Shown here: in pieces, positions 26,406 to 38,910 of the stretch
How positions within the stretch are numbered: the first letter of the stretch is position 1
Layout: each line of letters starts with the position of its first letter
Origin: Pontixanthobacter aquaemixtae
Lineage (GTDB): Bacteria; Pseudomonadota; Alphaproteobacteria; Sphingomonadales; Sphingomonadaceae
Reading direction: 5' to 3'
Length of the DNA stretch: 64,000 bases
Assembly: GCF_009827395.1 (NCBI RefSeq)
Contig: NZ_WTYX01000002.1
Location: forward strand, 620,001 to 684,000
Notes under the pieces: generated by a model
What the model saw: the letters and a program-made list of their open reading frames with translations, nothing else
Told to the model about the DNA's origin: nothing
Database searches by the model: none
Position numbers and translations under genes: made by a program

Positions 26406-27029
26406 CTATGCTGAAGCGTGGCTGAAAATGTCGTGATCCGCCCAACCGGCCAGATCAAGCCGCGCACGCGTTGGCAGAAAATCGAAACACGCCTGCGCCA
26501 TTTCGGTGCGGCCTTCGCGCTCCAGCCTTTCGACCATCACGTCGTGCAAGCGGTGGAGGAAGCGGACATCAGAGGCGGCGTAATCGCGCTGCGCCTCATT
26601 GATTTCCGGTGCGCCCCAATCGGAACTTTGCTGCGCCTTGGAAATCTCGCCGCCGAGCAATTCGACGACCAGATTCTTCAGCCCATGGCGATCGGTATAG
26701 GTCCGCGTCAATTTGCTGGCGATCTTGGTGCAGAACACAGGCGCGGCCATAACGCCGACGTAATGTTCGATCGCAGCAAGATCGAAACGCGCAAAATGGT
26801 ATAGTTTGAGCCGGCCAGGATCGGCGAGCACTTTCTTCAGATTGGGTGCGTCGTACGAACTGCCGACTTTGAAACGAACCAGATGTTCATCCCCCTGCCC
26901 GTCGCTGATTTGCACGACGCACAGCCGGTCACGCGCTGTGACCAGGCCCATTGTCTCGGTGTCAACGGCTATCGGCCCGGGCGCAAGAACGCCATCGGGT
27001 AAATCTTCTTCGTGAAAATGCACTGTCAT
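26406..27029 (-). CDS. rnd: Ribonuclease D-like 3'-5' exonuclease
   Basis: A 207-aa DEDD-type exonuclease. Motif I is IAVDTETMGL, motif II YHFARFDLAAIEHY, and motif III DYAASDVRFLHRL with the catalytic Tyr and Asp. It lacks the C-terminal HRDC domains of full-length RNase D (about 370 aa), as do many short alphaproteobacterial versions. A role in tRNA or small-RNA 3' end trimming is likely by family. The start is supported by AAAGAG ahead of ATG. It leads the rnd-lptC-lptA run and is divergent from ung. Confidence 0.9.
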   Translation of the reverse strand: MTVHFHEEDLPDGVLAPGPIAVDTETMGLVTARDRLCVVQISDGQGDEHLVRFKVGSSYDAPNLKKVLADPGRLKLYHFARFDLAAIEHYVGVMAAPVFCTKIASKLTRTYTDRHGLKNLVVELLGGEISKAQQSSDWGAPEINEAQRDYAASDVRFLHRLHDVMVERLEREGRTEMAQACFDFLPTRARLDLAGWADHDIFSHASA

Positions 27030-27107
27030 GCGCGCTCTTTAGTCGGGTTGGGGATTAAGGGGAAGGGTTTGCTGGCGAGTGCGCGGCGGAGAGATTAAGC
27101 TTCGCCC

Positions 27108-27785
27108 ATGTCCGATCAGATCCCCGAAAGCTGGCGCGAGGTGTTGGAACCGGTGCTCGCGACACCAGAAGCGCGACAGCTTGGCGGATTTCTGAAAGCG
27201 CAAGAGGCCGCAGAACAACAGATTTACCCGCCGCGCGGCCAGCGCTTGCGGGCTCTGGAACTGACCCCGCTTGACGAAGTGAAAGTCGTCATCCTCGGGC
27301 AGGACCCCTATCACGGGCCGGGGCAGGCGCACGGGCTGTGTTTTTCGGTGCCAGAGGGCGTCAAAGTGCCGCCCTCACTCGACAATATTTACAAAGAACT
27401 GAACGATGATCTGGGCGTGACAATTCCCGGTCACGGCAATCTGGAGCATTGGGCCCGGCAAGGGGTGCTGCTGCTCAACAACTCGCTAACGGTGGAGGCG
27501 CATAAGGCGGGCAGCCATGCGAAGATGGGTTGGAGCGCGATCACCGATGCGGTGGTTTCCGCCGTGGCTGATCGCGCCGAGCCGAGCGTCTTTATCCTGT
27601 GGGGCAGCCATGCGCAGGGCAAGGCCGCGCGTATTCCGGAATTGGCCAACGCAGACCGCCATCTGATCCTGAAAAGCGTCCACCCCAGTCCGCTTTCCGC
27701 CTATCGCGGGTTCTTCGGCTCCAAACCGTTCAGTCAGGCCAACACATTTCTGCAGAAAAACGGGCGCGAGCCGATCCGGTGGTGA
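27108..27785 (+). CDS. ung: Uracil-DNA glycosylase, family 1
   Basis: A 225-aa base-excision repair enzyme that removes uracil from DNA. The water-activating loop is [20 protein letters not shown] with catalytic Asp66. [17 protein letters not shown] follows, and the minor-groove loop is [17 protein letters not shown] near the C-terminus with the catalytic His. Length is normal for the family. The gene stands alone, divergent from the rnd-lptC-lptA unit and convergent with the porin gene at a 16-base gap that shows no terminator. Confidence 0.97.
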   Translation: MSDQIPESWREVLEPVLATPEARQLGGFLKAQEAAEQQIYPPRGQRLRALELTPLDEVKVVILGQDPYHGPGQAHGLCFSVPEGVKVPPSLDNIYKELNDDLGVTIPGHGNLEHWARQGVLLLNNSLTVEAHKAGSHAKMGWSAITDAVVSAVADRAEPSVFILWGSHAQGKAARIPELANADRHLILKSVHPSPLSAYRGFFGSKPFSQANTFLQKNGREPIRW

Positions 27786-27801
27786 GGATGCGCGATGATT
27801 G

Positions 27802-29103
27802 TCAGAATGACGCGGATAGCCGCAGCCCCGTTGTCACCCCGAATTTTCGCGTGGCAATCCCCGAATCGACCGCCTGGATATTCGCGGTGAGCCGGAATGT
27901 GTCCGACAGGCCCAGCGTATAATAGGCTTCGACGCCTTCCTCATCCTCTATCGCCACGCGGTTTTGCAGAGCTTCGATCAAGCCATCGGTCAAGGAATAC
28001 CGGAAATAGGCAATGCCGAAACGGTCTTGCGGGCGCGATTTGGGATTGCCGCCAAGGCCGATAAAGCCTCTGGCATCAAGGAATGTCGGGTCGCCGGTCG
28101 AAACGAATAGCTGGCCGAATATACCGATACCATTGCCGGGATTTGCAGCGTCTTCGCTCAGGAATTGTTCGAAAGCAAAGACCGCGCCGAATTCACCGCT
28201 ACCATTGCCAAATCCCGACCCGGGGGCAGGAACCAGAGCGGGCGGAAGTTGGTCAGCGGCAATTTCATCGCGGGTAGAGCCTGCCAGCTTGATTGCATAA
28301 AAGCCGCGCTTTCCGCCAATCTTCACCGGGAATGTTGCCGATGCCAGAACGCCCACACCGCTGGAAAACGGGTCTTCCAACCCGCTGCGGCGCGATTGCA
28401 AATCGGGATCGTAGACGATGACACGAAAGAACACATCTTCGGTCGTAACGTCCAGCTGCGCGCCGGTGACCGAAGCGGGCACGATCGCGCTTGGCGGGAT
28501 GGCGACGGCGATATTCTGGAACCCCTCATGCCCGCCGCCGCGTTGGATCGGGCTTCGCGTAGCCAGGTCGAGGACATTGATCTTGCCCACCGTTAACGAA
28601 GCCCCGCTGTTCCAGCGTTTGGTTATGTTGACCGAAAGGTCGAACACATCACCATCGCCGGGATAGAACAGCTGCGTGCTGGCCGGAAGAACGCCGATCA
28701 GGCCATTGCTGCTCTCGCCATATTTGAATTCGGGGTGGATATGGATCGAGATGCTATCATCCAGCCCGATTGCGCTGCCTTTGACATCGACAAAGCCATC
28801 AATTTTGCCGCCATAGCGCAATGTGCTGTCGGCATCGCCCGACACAGGGATATCGGCAAATTGGGACCAGACCAGTTTGGTCGATATTTGATCGGGATGG
28901 TGTTCTTTCGCGGTTTCTTCGGCCAGAATTTCTACCGGCAAAGGTGCTTCGCCAGCCTGAAGTTCCTGCTGATCGGGCTGCTCAACCGGATCGGCGAGCG
29001 CGGCGGTGGGGGCACACAAGACGAGCGCTGCACATACGGCTCCGCCCAGATGGCTGCCGATCGCAAATTTGACTGGAGTTTTTGATGAAGCGGGGGCGTT
29101 CAT
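27802..29103 (-). CDS. OprB-type carbohydrate-selective porin
   Basis: A 433-aa outer-membrane protein. A signal peptide (GGAVCAALVLCAPTAALA-D) is followed by a polar stretch of about 40 residues and a beta-rich body. OprB-family features are WSQFADIPVSGD, GSAIGLDDSISIHIHPEFKYG, SVNITKRWNSGASLTVGKIN, SGVGVLASATFPV and the ending GVTTGLRLSASF with C-terminal Phe. OprB porins pass sugars in gram-negatives. No sugar transporter is adjacent, so the substrate is open. It is monocistronic; the ribosome-binding site is weak (GGA nine bases upstream). Confidence 0.84.
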   Translation of the reverse strand: MNAPASSKTPVKFAIGSHLGGAVCAALVLCAPTAALADPVEQPDQQELQAGEAPLPVEILAEETAKEHHPDQISTKLVWSQFADIPVSGDADSTLRYGGKIDGFVDVKGSAIGLDDSISIHIHPEFKYGESSNGLIGVLPASTQLFYPGDGDVFDLSVNITKRWNSGASLTVGKINVLDLATRSPIQRGGGHEGFQNIAVAIPPSAIVPASVTGAQLDVTTEDVFFRVIVYDPDLQSRRSGLEDPFSSGVGVLASATFPVKIGGKRGFYAIKLAGSTRDEIAADQLPPALVPAPGSGFGNGSGEFGAVFAFEQFLSEDAANPGNGIGIFGQLFVSTGDPTFLDARGFIGLGGNPKSRPQDRFGIAYFRYSLTDGLIEALQNRVAIEDEEGVEAYYTLGLSDTFRLTANIQAVDSGIATRKFGVTTGLRLSASF

Positions 29104-29344
29104 ATGGCTATGTCCGCGACGAAAACATCATTCCTCGCCGCAGAGGATTCTCTCCCTACACAATCCCGCATGCGTCCCCTCATGTCGGGCTGATTTTTTC
29201 TACGCTATTCAGGAGAAGTACGAATTTCACAAGTAAAACATTGCACTATTTACATCCGTTTTGGCTGCCACCCCGCGACCAAGTGCAAAGCAGTTGGAAG
29301 TGGCCCTGATCTATGCAGTCCGGCGCGAAGCAGAAGCGCCGCTG

Positions 29345-30781
<1,437 letters not shown>

Positions 30782-30786
30782 GTCTC

Positions 30787-33700
30787 TTACTCCGCCGCTT
30801 CCATTGCTGCCTCATTGCGCTCGGCCTCTAGCTGGCGCAGCGCGCGGGCGTAATCGCGCGGCATTACTTTGACGAATTTTGTCAACGTGTTGTCCCAATC
30901 ATCGAGCATCCGCTGCGCCTTGGCAGAGCCGGTATGCAGCAAGTGCCGTTCGATCAGAATCTTCAGCCGTTCTGCATCGTGGCGCAGCATATCGCCCATG
31001 CCGAAATCAGTGACGCCGGTTCCGCGCTGTTTGGGGCGCCCGGTTCCTTCATCCGCATCTGCTTCAGCAGACAGAGGAAGCAGATCGACTTGCGCCAGAT
31101 TGCACCGCTGATCGAAAGTCCCCTTGGGGTCGTAGACGTAAGCAACACCGCCGCTCATACCCGCGGCAAAGTTGCGTCCGGTGCGGCCCAGCACGGCCAC
31201 CACGCCGCCGGTCATATATTCGCAGCAGTGATCGCCCGCACCTTCGACCACGGCAATCGCACCGGAATTGCGCACGGCAAACCGCTCTCCTGCGACGCCT
31301 TCGAAATAGGCTTCGCCAGCGACCGCGCCGTAAAGGACAGTGTTGCCGACAATGATATTCTGGCCCGGATCGCGATCAACGCCGTCCGGCTGGCAAACAA
31401 TCACGCGCCCGCCCGAAAGCCCCTTGCCGACATAGTCATTGGCATCGCCGGTCAGTTTGAGCGTGACCCCATGCGCCAGCCATGCGGCAAAGCTTTGCCC
31501 CGCAACACCGGTCAGATTGATCCGGATCGTGTCCGGAGCGAGGCCCGCATGACCATGCGCCTTGGCGATTTCGCCCGACAGCATGGTGCCAACGGTGCGG
31601 TTGGTATTGCGGATTTCCATATCCAGCTGCACTGCCTTGCCGCTCTGAATCGCAGTTTGGCATTTGGCGATCAGTTCATTGTCCATCGCCCCGTCGAGGC
31701 CGTGATCCTGCCCTTCGGTGTGGAACAGTTTCTTGCCCTCACCAAGCTGGACTTGGTGCAGCACGCCGCCCAGATCAACCCCGTCGGCTTTCCAGTGGCG
31801 GTCCACCCGCTTGGTATCGATCCGGTCAACGCGGCCGACCATTTCTTCGACCGTACGGAAGCCCATCTCGGCCATGATCTGGCGGAGCTCTTCGGCAACG
31901 AAGAAGAAGTAATTGATGACATGTTCGGGCGTTCCGGTGAAACGCTTGCGCAGAACCGGATCCTGCGTCGCAACGCCGACCGGGCAGGTGTTGAGATGGC
32001 ATTTGCGCATCATGATGCAGCCCGCCGCGATTAGCGGTGCTGTCGCAAATCCGAATTCGTCCGCGCCCAGCAATGCGCCGATCGCAACATCGCGCCCGGT
32101 GCGCAATCCGCCATCGACTTGCACCGCGATGCGGCTGCGCAAATCATTGAGCAGCAGCGTTTGCTGTGTCTCGGCGAGGCCGATCTCCCACGGGCTTCCC
32201 GCATGGGTCAGGCTGGTGAGCGGCGATGCGCCGGTGCCGCCTTCGTAACCGGAAATGGTAACATGGTCAGCGCGCGCTTTGGAAACGCCAGCGGCCACAG
32301 TGCCAACGCCAACTTCGGATACGAGTTTGACCGAAATGCGCGATTGCGGCTGCACGTTTTTGAGGTCGTGAATCAGCTGCGCGAGGTCTTCGATCGAATA
32401 GATGTCGTGGTGCGGCGGGGGCGAGATCAGGCCCACGCCCGGGGTCGAATGGCGCACCGCGCCGATCCGTTTGTCGACTTTGTGGCCGGGCAATTGGCCG
32501 CCTTCGCCGGGCTTTGCGCCTTGCGCCATCTTGATCTGGATATCGTCCGAATTGACCAGATATTCGGTGGTAACGCCGAACCGGCCAGAAGCGACCTGTT
32601 TAATCCGGCTGCGCATCGAATCGCCATTTGCCAGCGGGGTGAAGCGTTCCACTTCCTCGCCGCCTTCGCCGGTGTTCGATCGTCCGCCAAGGCGGTTCAT
32701 CGCAATCGCTAGCGTGCTGTGCGCTTCGTGGCTGATAGAGCCGAAGCTCATCGCGCCGGTGGAGAACCGCTTCACGATTTCCGCAGCGGGTTCGACTTCG
32801 GAAATATCGAGCGGGTCGTCAGCGGATTTGAGTTCCATCAACCCGCGAATGGTCAGCAGCCGTTCGGACTGCTCATTCACCGATTTGGCAAACTCTTGGT
32901 AATTCTTGGGATCGTTGCCGCGCACCGCGTGCTGCAGATTGGCGACATTGCCCGGCGTCCATGCGTGGTCCTCGCCGCGCAGGCGATATTGGTAGATGCC
33001 GCCAACATCGAGCATGCCTTTGTAAAGCGGATTATCGCCGTAAGCGATGGCATGGCGGCGCACGGTTTCCTCGGCTACTTCCTTCAGGCCGATGCCTTCG
33101 ATGGTGGTTGCCGTGCCTTTGAAATAGGCTTCGATCAAATCGGTACTCAGCCCGACAGCATCGAAGATCTGCGCGCCGCAATAGGATTGGTAAGTCGAGA
33201 TGCCCATTTTGGACATGACTTTGAGCATACCTTTGCCGACCGCATTGATGTAATTTGCCTCGGCTGCGGCCGGTTCCAGATCGGGCAAGCGCTCCGCCCG
33301 CAATTTCTCGATCGTCTCTAGCGCAAGGTAAGGATTAACCGCTTCCGCGCCGTAACCTGCAAGGACGCAGTAATGATGCACTTCGCGTGCTTCGCCGGTT
33401 TCGACAACCAGCCCGGTCTGCATCCGCAGGCCCTGGCGGACCAAATGATGATGCACCGCCGCCGTCGCCAGCAGTGCGGGCATAGCGATCCGGTCCGGGC
33501 CTTGGGTGCGATCCGAAAGAACCAGAATATTGTGATCCTGCAGAACCGCCTCGGTCGCGGCCCAGCACATTTCCTTCAGCGCCAGCGCGAGCCCGTCCGC
33601 TCCGGTCGAGGCATCCCATGTAATGTCGATAGTCTCGGTGCGGAATGCGCCGTCGAGTGCGGATTCGACAGAACGGATTTTGGCCAGATCGTCATTGGTC

Positions 33701-35439
33701 AGGATCGGCTGGCTGACTTCGAGGCGCTTATGCGTACCCGCATCGCGGCCGAGCAAATTGGGGCGCGGGCCGACCATCGACAGCAGGCTCATAACCAATT
33801 CTTCGCGGATCGGATCGATCGGCGGATTGGTCACTTGCGCGAAGTTCTGTTTGAAATAGTCGTACAGCAAACGGCTCTTGTCTGAGAGCACGGCCAGCGG
33901 CGTATCGGTGCCCATCGATCCTATCGGGTCACCGCCATCGCGCGCCATCGGCTCGAGGAATTTGCTGACATCCTCTTGCGTGTAGCCAAACGCCTGCTGC
34001 GCTTGCAGCAGCGTGGGCGTGTCCTGGTTTTCGTCTTGCGGCAGCTCGGCAAATTCGGGATCGACGATGGTCAGATCTTCGAGCTTATACTGCGCCTGAT
34101 CGAGCCACTGGGCATAGGGATGCGCTTTGGACAGGTCGGCCTTGAGTTCCTCGTCCTCGATAATCCGGCCTTCTTCGAGATCGATCAGCAACATCTTGCC
34201 GGGCTGCAAGCGCCATTTGCGCGTGATGTCTTCCTCGGCAAAGGGGAGAACTCCGCTTTCCGAGGCCAGGCAGACGATATCATCCTTGGTGACGCAGAAG
34301 CGCGCCGGGCGCAGGCCATTGCGATCGAGCGTTGCGCCGATCTGGCGGCCATCGGTAAAGGCCACCGCCGCGGGGCCATCCCATGGCTCCATCAACGCCG
34401 CATGATATTCGTAAAATGCGCGCTGCGCCGGGTCCATCAGCGTGTTCTTGCCCCATGCTTCGGGCATCAGCATCATCATCGCATGGGCAAGGCTGTATCC
34501 GCCGGCCAGCAGCAATTCGAGAGCATTGTCGAGACAGGCCGTGTCCGATTGCCCGTGCGGGATGAGCGGCCACATCTTGTCGAGGTCCGAACCAAGAAGC
34601 TCGCTCTCCATCGTCCGGCGGCGGGCATTCATCCAGTTCACATTGCCGCGCACGGTGTTGATCTCGCCATTATGCGCGATCAGGCGGTACGGGTGGGCCA
34701 GCCGCCAGCTGGGGAATGTGTTGGTCGAGAAGCGCTGGTGCACCAAACCGAGCGCAGAGACGCAATCTTCGTCGCGCAGGTCATCGTAAAACGAACCAAC
34801 TTGGTTCGCCAGCAGCAATCCTTTGTACACAATGGTTCGGCTGGAGAAGCTGGGAATATAGCTCTTGGTCAGATCCGGCAGGTTGTGCTTCTCGGCCAGT
34901 TTGGCCAGCGGATTGAGCGTCTGCTTGCGAATCACAATCAGCTTGCGCTCGAACGCGTCCTGATCGCTGCAATTCTCGCCGCGCGCGATGATGCATTGCT
35001 GCATTACCGGCATCGATTCGAGAACCGCGTCGCCCAATCCGTCGAGCGTGGTGGGAACATCGCGCCAGCCGACCAAGACCTGGCCTTCCTTGGCAACAAA
35101 CTTTTCGAGCTGCTCTGTGACAAAGGCGCGCGACGCGTCGTCTTGCGGCATAAAACACATCGCCACGCCATAATCGCCGGGTGCGGGCAGCGTTTTGCCC
35201 GCGCCGTCTGCCCATTTGCGGAAAATCGGGTCCGGGATCTGCAGCAGAATTCCGGCGCCATCACCCAGCAGCGGGTCCGCGCCCACCGCGCCGCGATGGT
35301 CGATATTGTTCAGAATCTCGAGCGCTTGGGAGACAATCGAGTGGGACTTTTCGCCTTTGATATGCGCGACCATACCGACGCCGCAGGCGTCATGTTCATT
35401 GCGCGGATCGTACAGCCCCTCTGGCGCAGGGTATCCCAT
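30787..35439 (-). CDS. gltB: Glutamate synthase large subunit
   Basis: A 1550-aa multidomain enzyme making two glutamates from glutamine and 2-oxoglutarate. The N-terminal nucleophile cysteine is in HDACGVG (Cys19), exposed by propeptide removal. A class II glutaminase domain, a central domain, an FMN-binding TIM barrel and a C-terminal beta-helix follow. The 3Fe-4S ligands are in [20 protein letters not shown], and the barrel has [12 protein letters not shown] and [18 protein letters not shown]. Length is slightly above the usual 1480-1520. AAGGAC precedes the ATG. It is the first gene of gltBD. Confidence 0.98.
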   Translation of the reverse strand: MGYPAPEGLYDPRNEHDACGVGMVAHIKGEKSHSIVSQALEILNNIDHRGAVGADPLLGDGAGILLQIPDPIFRKWADGAGKTLPAPGDYGVAMCFMPQDDASRAFVTEQLEKFVAKEGQVLVGWRDVPTTLDGLGDAVLESMPVMQQCIIARGENCSDQDAFERKLIVIRKQTLNPLAKLAEKHNLPDLTKSYIPSFSSRTIVYKGLLLANQVGSFYDDLRDEDCVSALGLVHQRFSTNTFPSWRLAHPYRLIAHNGEINTVRGNVNWMNARRRTMESELLGSDLDKMWPLIPHGQSDTACLDNALELLLAGGYSLAHAMMMLMPEAWGKNTLMDPAQRAFYEYHAALMEPWDGPAAVAFTDGRQIGATLDRNGLRPARFCVTKDDIVCLASESGVLPFAEEDITRKWRLQPGKMLLIDLEEGRIIEDEELKADLSKAHPYAQWLDQAQYKLEDLTIVDPEFAELPQDENQDTPTLLQAQQAFGYTQEDVSKFLEPMARDGGDPIGSMGTDTPLAVLSDKSRLLYDYFKQNFAQVTNPPIDPIREELVMSLLSMVGPRPNLLGRDAGTHKRLEVSQPILTNDDLAKIRSVESALDGAFRTETIDITWDASTGADGLALALKEMCWAATEAVLQDHNILVLSDRTQGPDRIAMPALLATAAVHHHLVRQGLRMQTGLVVETGEAREVHHYCVLAGYGAEAVNPYLALETIEKLRAERLPDLEPAAAEANYINAVGKGMLKVMSKMGISTYQSYCGAQIFDAVGLSTDLIEAYFKGTATTIEGIGLKEVAEETVRRHAIAYGDNPLYKGMLDVGGIYQYRLRGEDHAWTPGNVANLQHAVRGNDPKNYQEFAKSVNEQSERLLTIRGLMELKSADDPLDISEVEPAAEIVKRFSTGAMSFGSISHEAHSTLAIAMNRLGGRSNTGEGGEEVERFTPLANGDSMRSRIKQVASGRFGVTTEYLVNSDDIQIKMAQGAKPGEGGQLPGHKVDKRIGAVRHSTPGVGLISPPPHHDIYSIEDLAQLIHDLKNVQPQSRISVKLVSEVGVGTVAAGVSKARADHVTISGYEGGTGASPLTSLTHAGSPWEIGLAETQQTLLLNDLRSRIAVQVDGGLRTGRDVAIGALLGADEFGFATAPLIAAGCIMMRKCHLNTCPVGVATQDPVLRKRFTGTPEHVINYFFFVAEELRQIMAEMGFRTVEEMVGRVDRIDTKRVDRHWKADGVDLGGVLHQVQLGEGKKLFHTEGQDHGLDGAMDNELIAKCQTAIQSGKAVQLDMEIRNTNRTVGTMLSGEIAKAHGHAGLAPDTIRINLTGVAGQSFAAWLAHGVTLKLTGDANDYVGKGLSGGRVIVCQPDGVDRDPGQNIIVGNTVLYGAVAGEAYFEGVAGERFAVRNSGAIAVVEGAGDHCCEYMTGGVVAVLGRTGRNFAAGMSGGVAYVYDPKGTFDQRCNLAQVDLLPLSAEADADEGTGRPKQRGTGVTDFGMGDMLRHDAERLKILIERHLLHTGSAKAQRMLDDWDNTLTKFVKVMPRDYARALRQLEAERNEAAMEAAE

Positions 35440-35674
35440 TCAAAAGTCCTTGTCTGTCAGGTGCCGAATCACAGGCTCCCTAGGCCAATTTCGGCAATAA
35501 TGCGCTTTCTCCATGCCCGTGGGCACAAAAAAATGTCGCGAAACCTGCTATTGCCGACCGGAAGTGGCTTTTGCAACTCAAGCGAGGCAAGATATCGTAT
35601 GCACGGTAATAGTTTGGCATGGCGCGGTCTGCGTTGACGCTACTGCAAGCATGGCAGCGCATCTAAGCGCGACA
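35440..35674 (-). other. gltB upstream region
   Basis: About 235 bases without a convincing gene. It must hold the gltBD promoter on the minus strand, but I see no clear -35/-10 pair and no sigma-54 motif. A run of seven A near 35526, next to TGCCCGTGGGCA (35514-35525), is the only notable sequence feature. Confidence 0.4.
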
Positions 35675-35709
35675 TAAAAAAGGGCCCGCCGGTTTGCGCC
35701 GGCGGGCCC
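35675..35709 (-). terminator. Intrinsic terminator of the 35737-37563 gene
   Basis: GGGCCCGCCGG (35682-35692) pairs perfectly with CCGGCGGGCCC (35699-35709) around six bases. On the minus strand it is followed by six T. This strong stop separates the disordered membrane protein gene from gltBD. Confidence 0.92.
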
Positions 35710-35736
35710 CTCTGTTTGGATTTAAGCGCTTGAAAC

Positions 35737-37563
35737 TTAGGCCGCGCCGCTCATGCGTTGCAGCTTCTCAAGAGCTTCGCGGAGCGCCCGTTCGGTCTCG
35801 CCCGAATTGGGTTTGGGCGATGTTGCCGACGGATCGTGGGCAGTGCCGTTGGCGGGCGCGGTACCGGGCGCATCGAATGGGCGCGGCGCCGGCGCGTGGT
35901 CCGCTTGGGCTTCCTGAATTGGATCGCGGCTCGGGCCGTCCGATGCCGGAACCGCACGTTGCTCCGATCCCGGGAAAATAACCGCGGGTTCGACCGATCC
36001 GTCATTCTCTTCAACTTCATCGACCCGGACAAATTCCTGTCCACTAGCGAACGGGCTCTTCATCGCCAGCAGCGAGCTATACTCGTCACCATCGGAATTG
36101 CTTTCCGAATGCTCGCCCTGCTCATCGGCTTCTGCCGCTGCAAATGTCTCCGCCGGCTCCTCCGATGCTCCATAGGTTGGTTCCGCCGAAGGGGCAGGTG
36201 CATTCTGTGACATTGCGAAGGAAAGCGACAGGCTCGGCGCTTCGCCGTCATCCTCGTCCTCATCCTCGTCCAGACCCAATGGCCGCAAAGCCGCAGGAAT
36301 TACCGGAACCGGTGGAGCGGGCTCCGCTTCGGCGGCTGGCGCTGCGGGCTGTGCCGGGCTGGGGGAAGTTCCAAAAAACTCGGCGACGGCTGCTCCGGCC
36401 TCGTGCGGTTCGGACGGTGCGAAAGGCGCGGCGGCTTCTTCTGTGGCAGCGCGGCGGAACACGAGTGGTGTGCTTTCCTGCTCAGCGGCGGCCTGCGCCG
36501 TTGCTTCGATTTCTGCCTTGGCTTCCGCCTTGCGCTGCAACGCCAGAGCAAAGCGGTCGACCAACTCAACCATGCCAAGCTCGTGAAGGCCTTTGCTGCC
36601 CGTTGATTCCGGGGTTTGCGAAGGGGCCACATCGTGGTGGATTGTCTCTTGGAATTCTTCGGCAACAGCCGCCTGCGGTTCAGCGAAGGGTGCAACCGGA
36701 ATGGCCGGTTCAACCGGTGCCGTGGCTACGGGTTCTTCCGCAGGTGCCGCAACCGGCGCTGCAAATGGCGGCTGGCCGAACTGGGCAGGCGATTCTGGTT
36801 GATCGGTCATGGTTCCTAGTTCCTTACGCAAAGCAGCGACTCTTTCGTCTGCCGCCTGTCGAATACTGTGTTCAGGGATGTCGGTTTCAGATGCATAGGT
36901 GGCGGTGTTGCCAAGCTGCGCCTGGATATCTTCGAAAGTGCCCGCATGCTGGTCTTCCGCATCGGGCTCCTCGGTGGCGAGTTCGAGCAATTCGAACGGT
37001 TCGGCTTCTTCCGGCTGCTCGTCCTCGGGCAAATCCATTGCTGGTTCTCCGCCGGGTAGAGGGGCCGACTCGAAATAATCGCTCGGGCCGCTATCATCGG
37101 TAACCGCGAGCGCGCGGCGCCTACCAGAATAGGCAGGCCCGTTTTCGGGCATCTTGGCGACCGGCTCATCCAATCCTTCTGCGCCCAGCTCTTCATGCGC
37201 CGAAATGGGCTTAACGCCGTGGTCACTATTTGCCTGATTGCGTCCGGCAACCACCGGTGCGGGCTGGCTGGCCGCCTGTGCACTGATGACCTTGCGCGCG
37301 ATAAACAGTCCGGCGCCAGCGCCGGCGATCGCCGCGAACAGGGCAATTGCAATGCGTGTGGTTGTTCCGATGGGCGCCTGAAAGGCTGCGACCATCGAAG
37401 CGAGACCCGTAGCGGCAAAAAGGCGTTCGAACACGGCAACCGGGATGACCAGGCTGCCCAGTCCCAGCAATGCGGCAAACCAGATCGCAACAACCGCCGG
37501 AAACAGCGGATGCGCGCTGATGGGCCCCTGCTTTGCTGATGCGCTCTTCTTACTCGTGAACAT
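35737..37563 (-). CDS. Hypothetical two-TM protein with long acidic disordered region
   Basis: A 608-aa protein I do not recognise. Two membrane spans lie near the N-terminus: about 20-45 (LFPAVVAIWFAALLGLGSLV) and 65-88 (TRIAIALFAAIAGAGAGLFI). Some 500 residues of Ala/Pro/Glu-rich, strongly acidic, low-complexity sequence follow, including a DEDEDEDD run near 429. Only two short stretches look folded: LHELGMVELVDRFALALQRK near 325-345 and a C-terminal helix ETERALREALEKLQRMSG. AGGGACG precedes the ATG. It begins 38 bases after the exosortase-linked glycosyltransferase on the same strand and is probably cotranscribed. A scaffold or polar-organising role is only a guess. Confidence 0.8.
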   Translation of the reverse strand: MFTSKKSASAKQGPISAHPLFPAVVAIWFAALLGLGSLVIPVAVFERLFAATGLASMVAAFQAPIGTTTRIAIALFAAIAGAGAGLFIARKVISAQAASQPAPVVAGRNQANSDHGVKPISAHEELGAEGLDEPVAKMPENGPAYSGRRRALAVTDDSGPSDYFESAPLPGGEPAMDLPEDEQPEEAEPFELLELATEEPDAEDQHAGTFEDIQAQLGNTATYASETDIPEHSIRQAADERVAALRKELGTMTDQPESPAQFGQPPFAAPVAAPAEEPVATAPVEPAIPVAPFAEPQAAVAEEFQETIHHDVAPSQTPESTGSKGLHELGMVELVDRFALALQRKAEAKAEIEATAQAAAEQESTPLVFRRAATEEAAAPFAPSEPHEAGAAVAEFFGTSPSPAQPAAPAAEAEPAPPVPVIPAALRPLGLDEDEDEDDGEAPSLSLSFAMSQNAPAPSAEPTYGASEEPAETFAAAEADEQGEHSESNSDGDEYSSLLAMKSPFASGQEFVRVDEVEENDGSVEPAVIFPGSEQRAVPASDGPSRDPIQEAQADHAPAPRPFDAPGTAPANGTAHDPSATSPKPNSGETERALREALEKLQRMSGAA

Positions 37564-37601
37564 TCGTTCGTCCCTGTTGCGTTTAGGGCGTCTCGCTATG
37601 C

Positions 37602-38843
37602 CTAGGCAGCAGCGGTGATGTCCCTATCAGCGTTAAGAGCTAGCAAATGATGGTAAACAGATTGATAACGATGAATGTTCTGCGCCCAATCGTGATTGGT
37701 GCCAACATGGGCGCGGGCGCGGGTCTTCATCGCTTCCCAATTTTCGCGGTCTTCGATCAGATCCGAAAGCGATGATGCCATCCCGATCGGGTCGTCTGCG
37801 GGAAACAGAACGCCGCTGACGCCGTCTTCGATCAATTCCCTGTGTCCGCCAACATCCGATGCCGCGACAATCCTGCGCTGGGCCATCGCCTCAAGCGGTT
37901 TGAGCGGCGTTACAAGGTCGGTCAATCGGCTGTGTTTGCGAGGGTAGGCCAGCACGTCGATCAGTGAATAGTATCGTTCAACTTCGGAATGCGGAACGCG
38001 GCCGGTAAAATGGATCGACGCCGAAGCCTGCGATTGAGCCGCCTGCATCCGCAATGCTTCATCGCGCGGGCCGCCGCCGACCAGCAACAATTGCGCGTCG
38101 GGCTGAAGCTTTCGCAAATGATCCATCGCCGCGATCAGATCATCGAGACCTTCATAGTCATAGAAGCTGCCGATAAATCCGATGACCGGGCCCCCTTGCT
38201 CGTTGGCGCCCAGCCCGATTTGGTTAGCCAGATCTTCATCGCGCGGCGGCGGATCGCCGAACAAAGAAAGATCGACGCCATTGGGCGATATACCGATCTT
38301 GCCGCCGTCAAAGCCGCGCGAGACCAAATCGTTGCGAAGCCCTTCGCAGATAGTGAACACCGCATCTGCGCCAGCAACAACATGGTTCTCCAGCGCGCGG
38401 GTCAACCGGTATTTGAGCGAATTGGCCGTTCCCGTGCCGTTGCCCACCGCCGCGTCTTCCCAGAATGCGCGTATTTCATAGACCAGCGGGATCCCGAGCG
38501 TTTTGGCGGCGCGCAGTCCGGCGTGTCCGCAAAGAGCGGGCGAGTGCGCGTGCAGGATATCGGGCCTCCATTCGTCCGCCACGCGCTCGATGGTTTTGGC
38601 CAGCGCGCCAATTTCGCGCCACTCGCGCACGCCGACCGGGCCATCGGCTTGACCCGGTGTGCGGTGGAAGGTGAGGCCATCGGCCTCCTCCACCGCTGGT
38701 CCGTCTGCGGCGTGACGCTGTCCGGTTACACCGCGCACTTCCAGGCCAGCCGCTTGCTGGCTTTTCAGGATTGCGCGCGTGCGGAATGTGTAGCCGCTAT
38801 GCAGTGGCAGCGAATGGTCGAGAATGTGGAGTATCCGTGTCAT
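37602..38843 (-). CDS. Exosortase-A (XrtA/PEP-CTERM) system-associated glycosyltransferase
   Basis: A 413-aa GT4-type (GT-B fold) glycosyltransferase. The N-terminus MTRILHILDHSLPLHSGYTF and the following RTRAIL match the PEP-CTERM/XrtA-associated glycosyltransferase family (TIGR04063 type). Donor-site features are GPVIGFIGSFYDYEGLDDLI, LLLVGGGPRDEAL and the E-x7-E-like LTDLVTPLKPLEAMAQRRIV. It likely adds a sugar during exopolysaccharide or glycoprotein assembly tied to exosortase A. The ATG at 38843 matches the family start; an ATG at 38855 is possible. It is divergent from a glycan ligase of the same system. Confidence 0.9.
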   Translation of the reverse strand: MTRILHILDHSLPLHSGYTFRTRAILKSQQAAGLEVRGVTGQRHAADGPAVEEADGLTFHRTPGQADGPVGVREWREIGALAKTIERVADEWRPDILHAHSPALCGHAGLRAAKTLGIPLVYEIRAFWEDAAVGNGTGTANSLKYRLTRALENHVVAGADAVFTICEGLRNDLVSRGFDGGKIGISPNGVDLSLFGDPPPRDEDLANQIGLGANEQGGPVIGFIGSFYDYEGLDDLIAAMDHLRKLQPDAQLLLVGGGPRDEALRMQAAQSQASASIHFTGRVPHSEVERYYSLIDVLAYPRKHSRLTDLVTPLKPLEAMAQRRIVAASDVGGHRELIEDGVSGVLFPADDPIGMASSLSDLIEDRENWEAMKTRARAHVGTNHDWAQNIHRYQSVYHHLLALNADRDITAAA

Positions 38844-38910
38844 CGCCAATCGCATTAGCGCGGTAAACTTAACGCGGCGTCAACCAACCGCTGATAATGC
38901 ACGCGCCGGA

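Noticed and set aside
33976-35637. 553-codon frame antisense to gltB
   Set aside because: It is a shadow of gltB and its upstream region; no signal, motif or family resemblance, while gltB has every active-site block.
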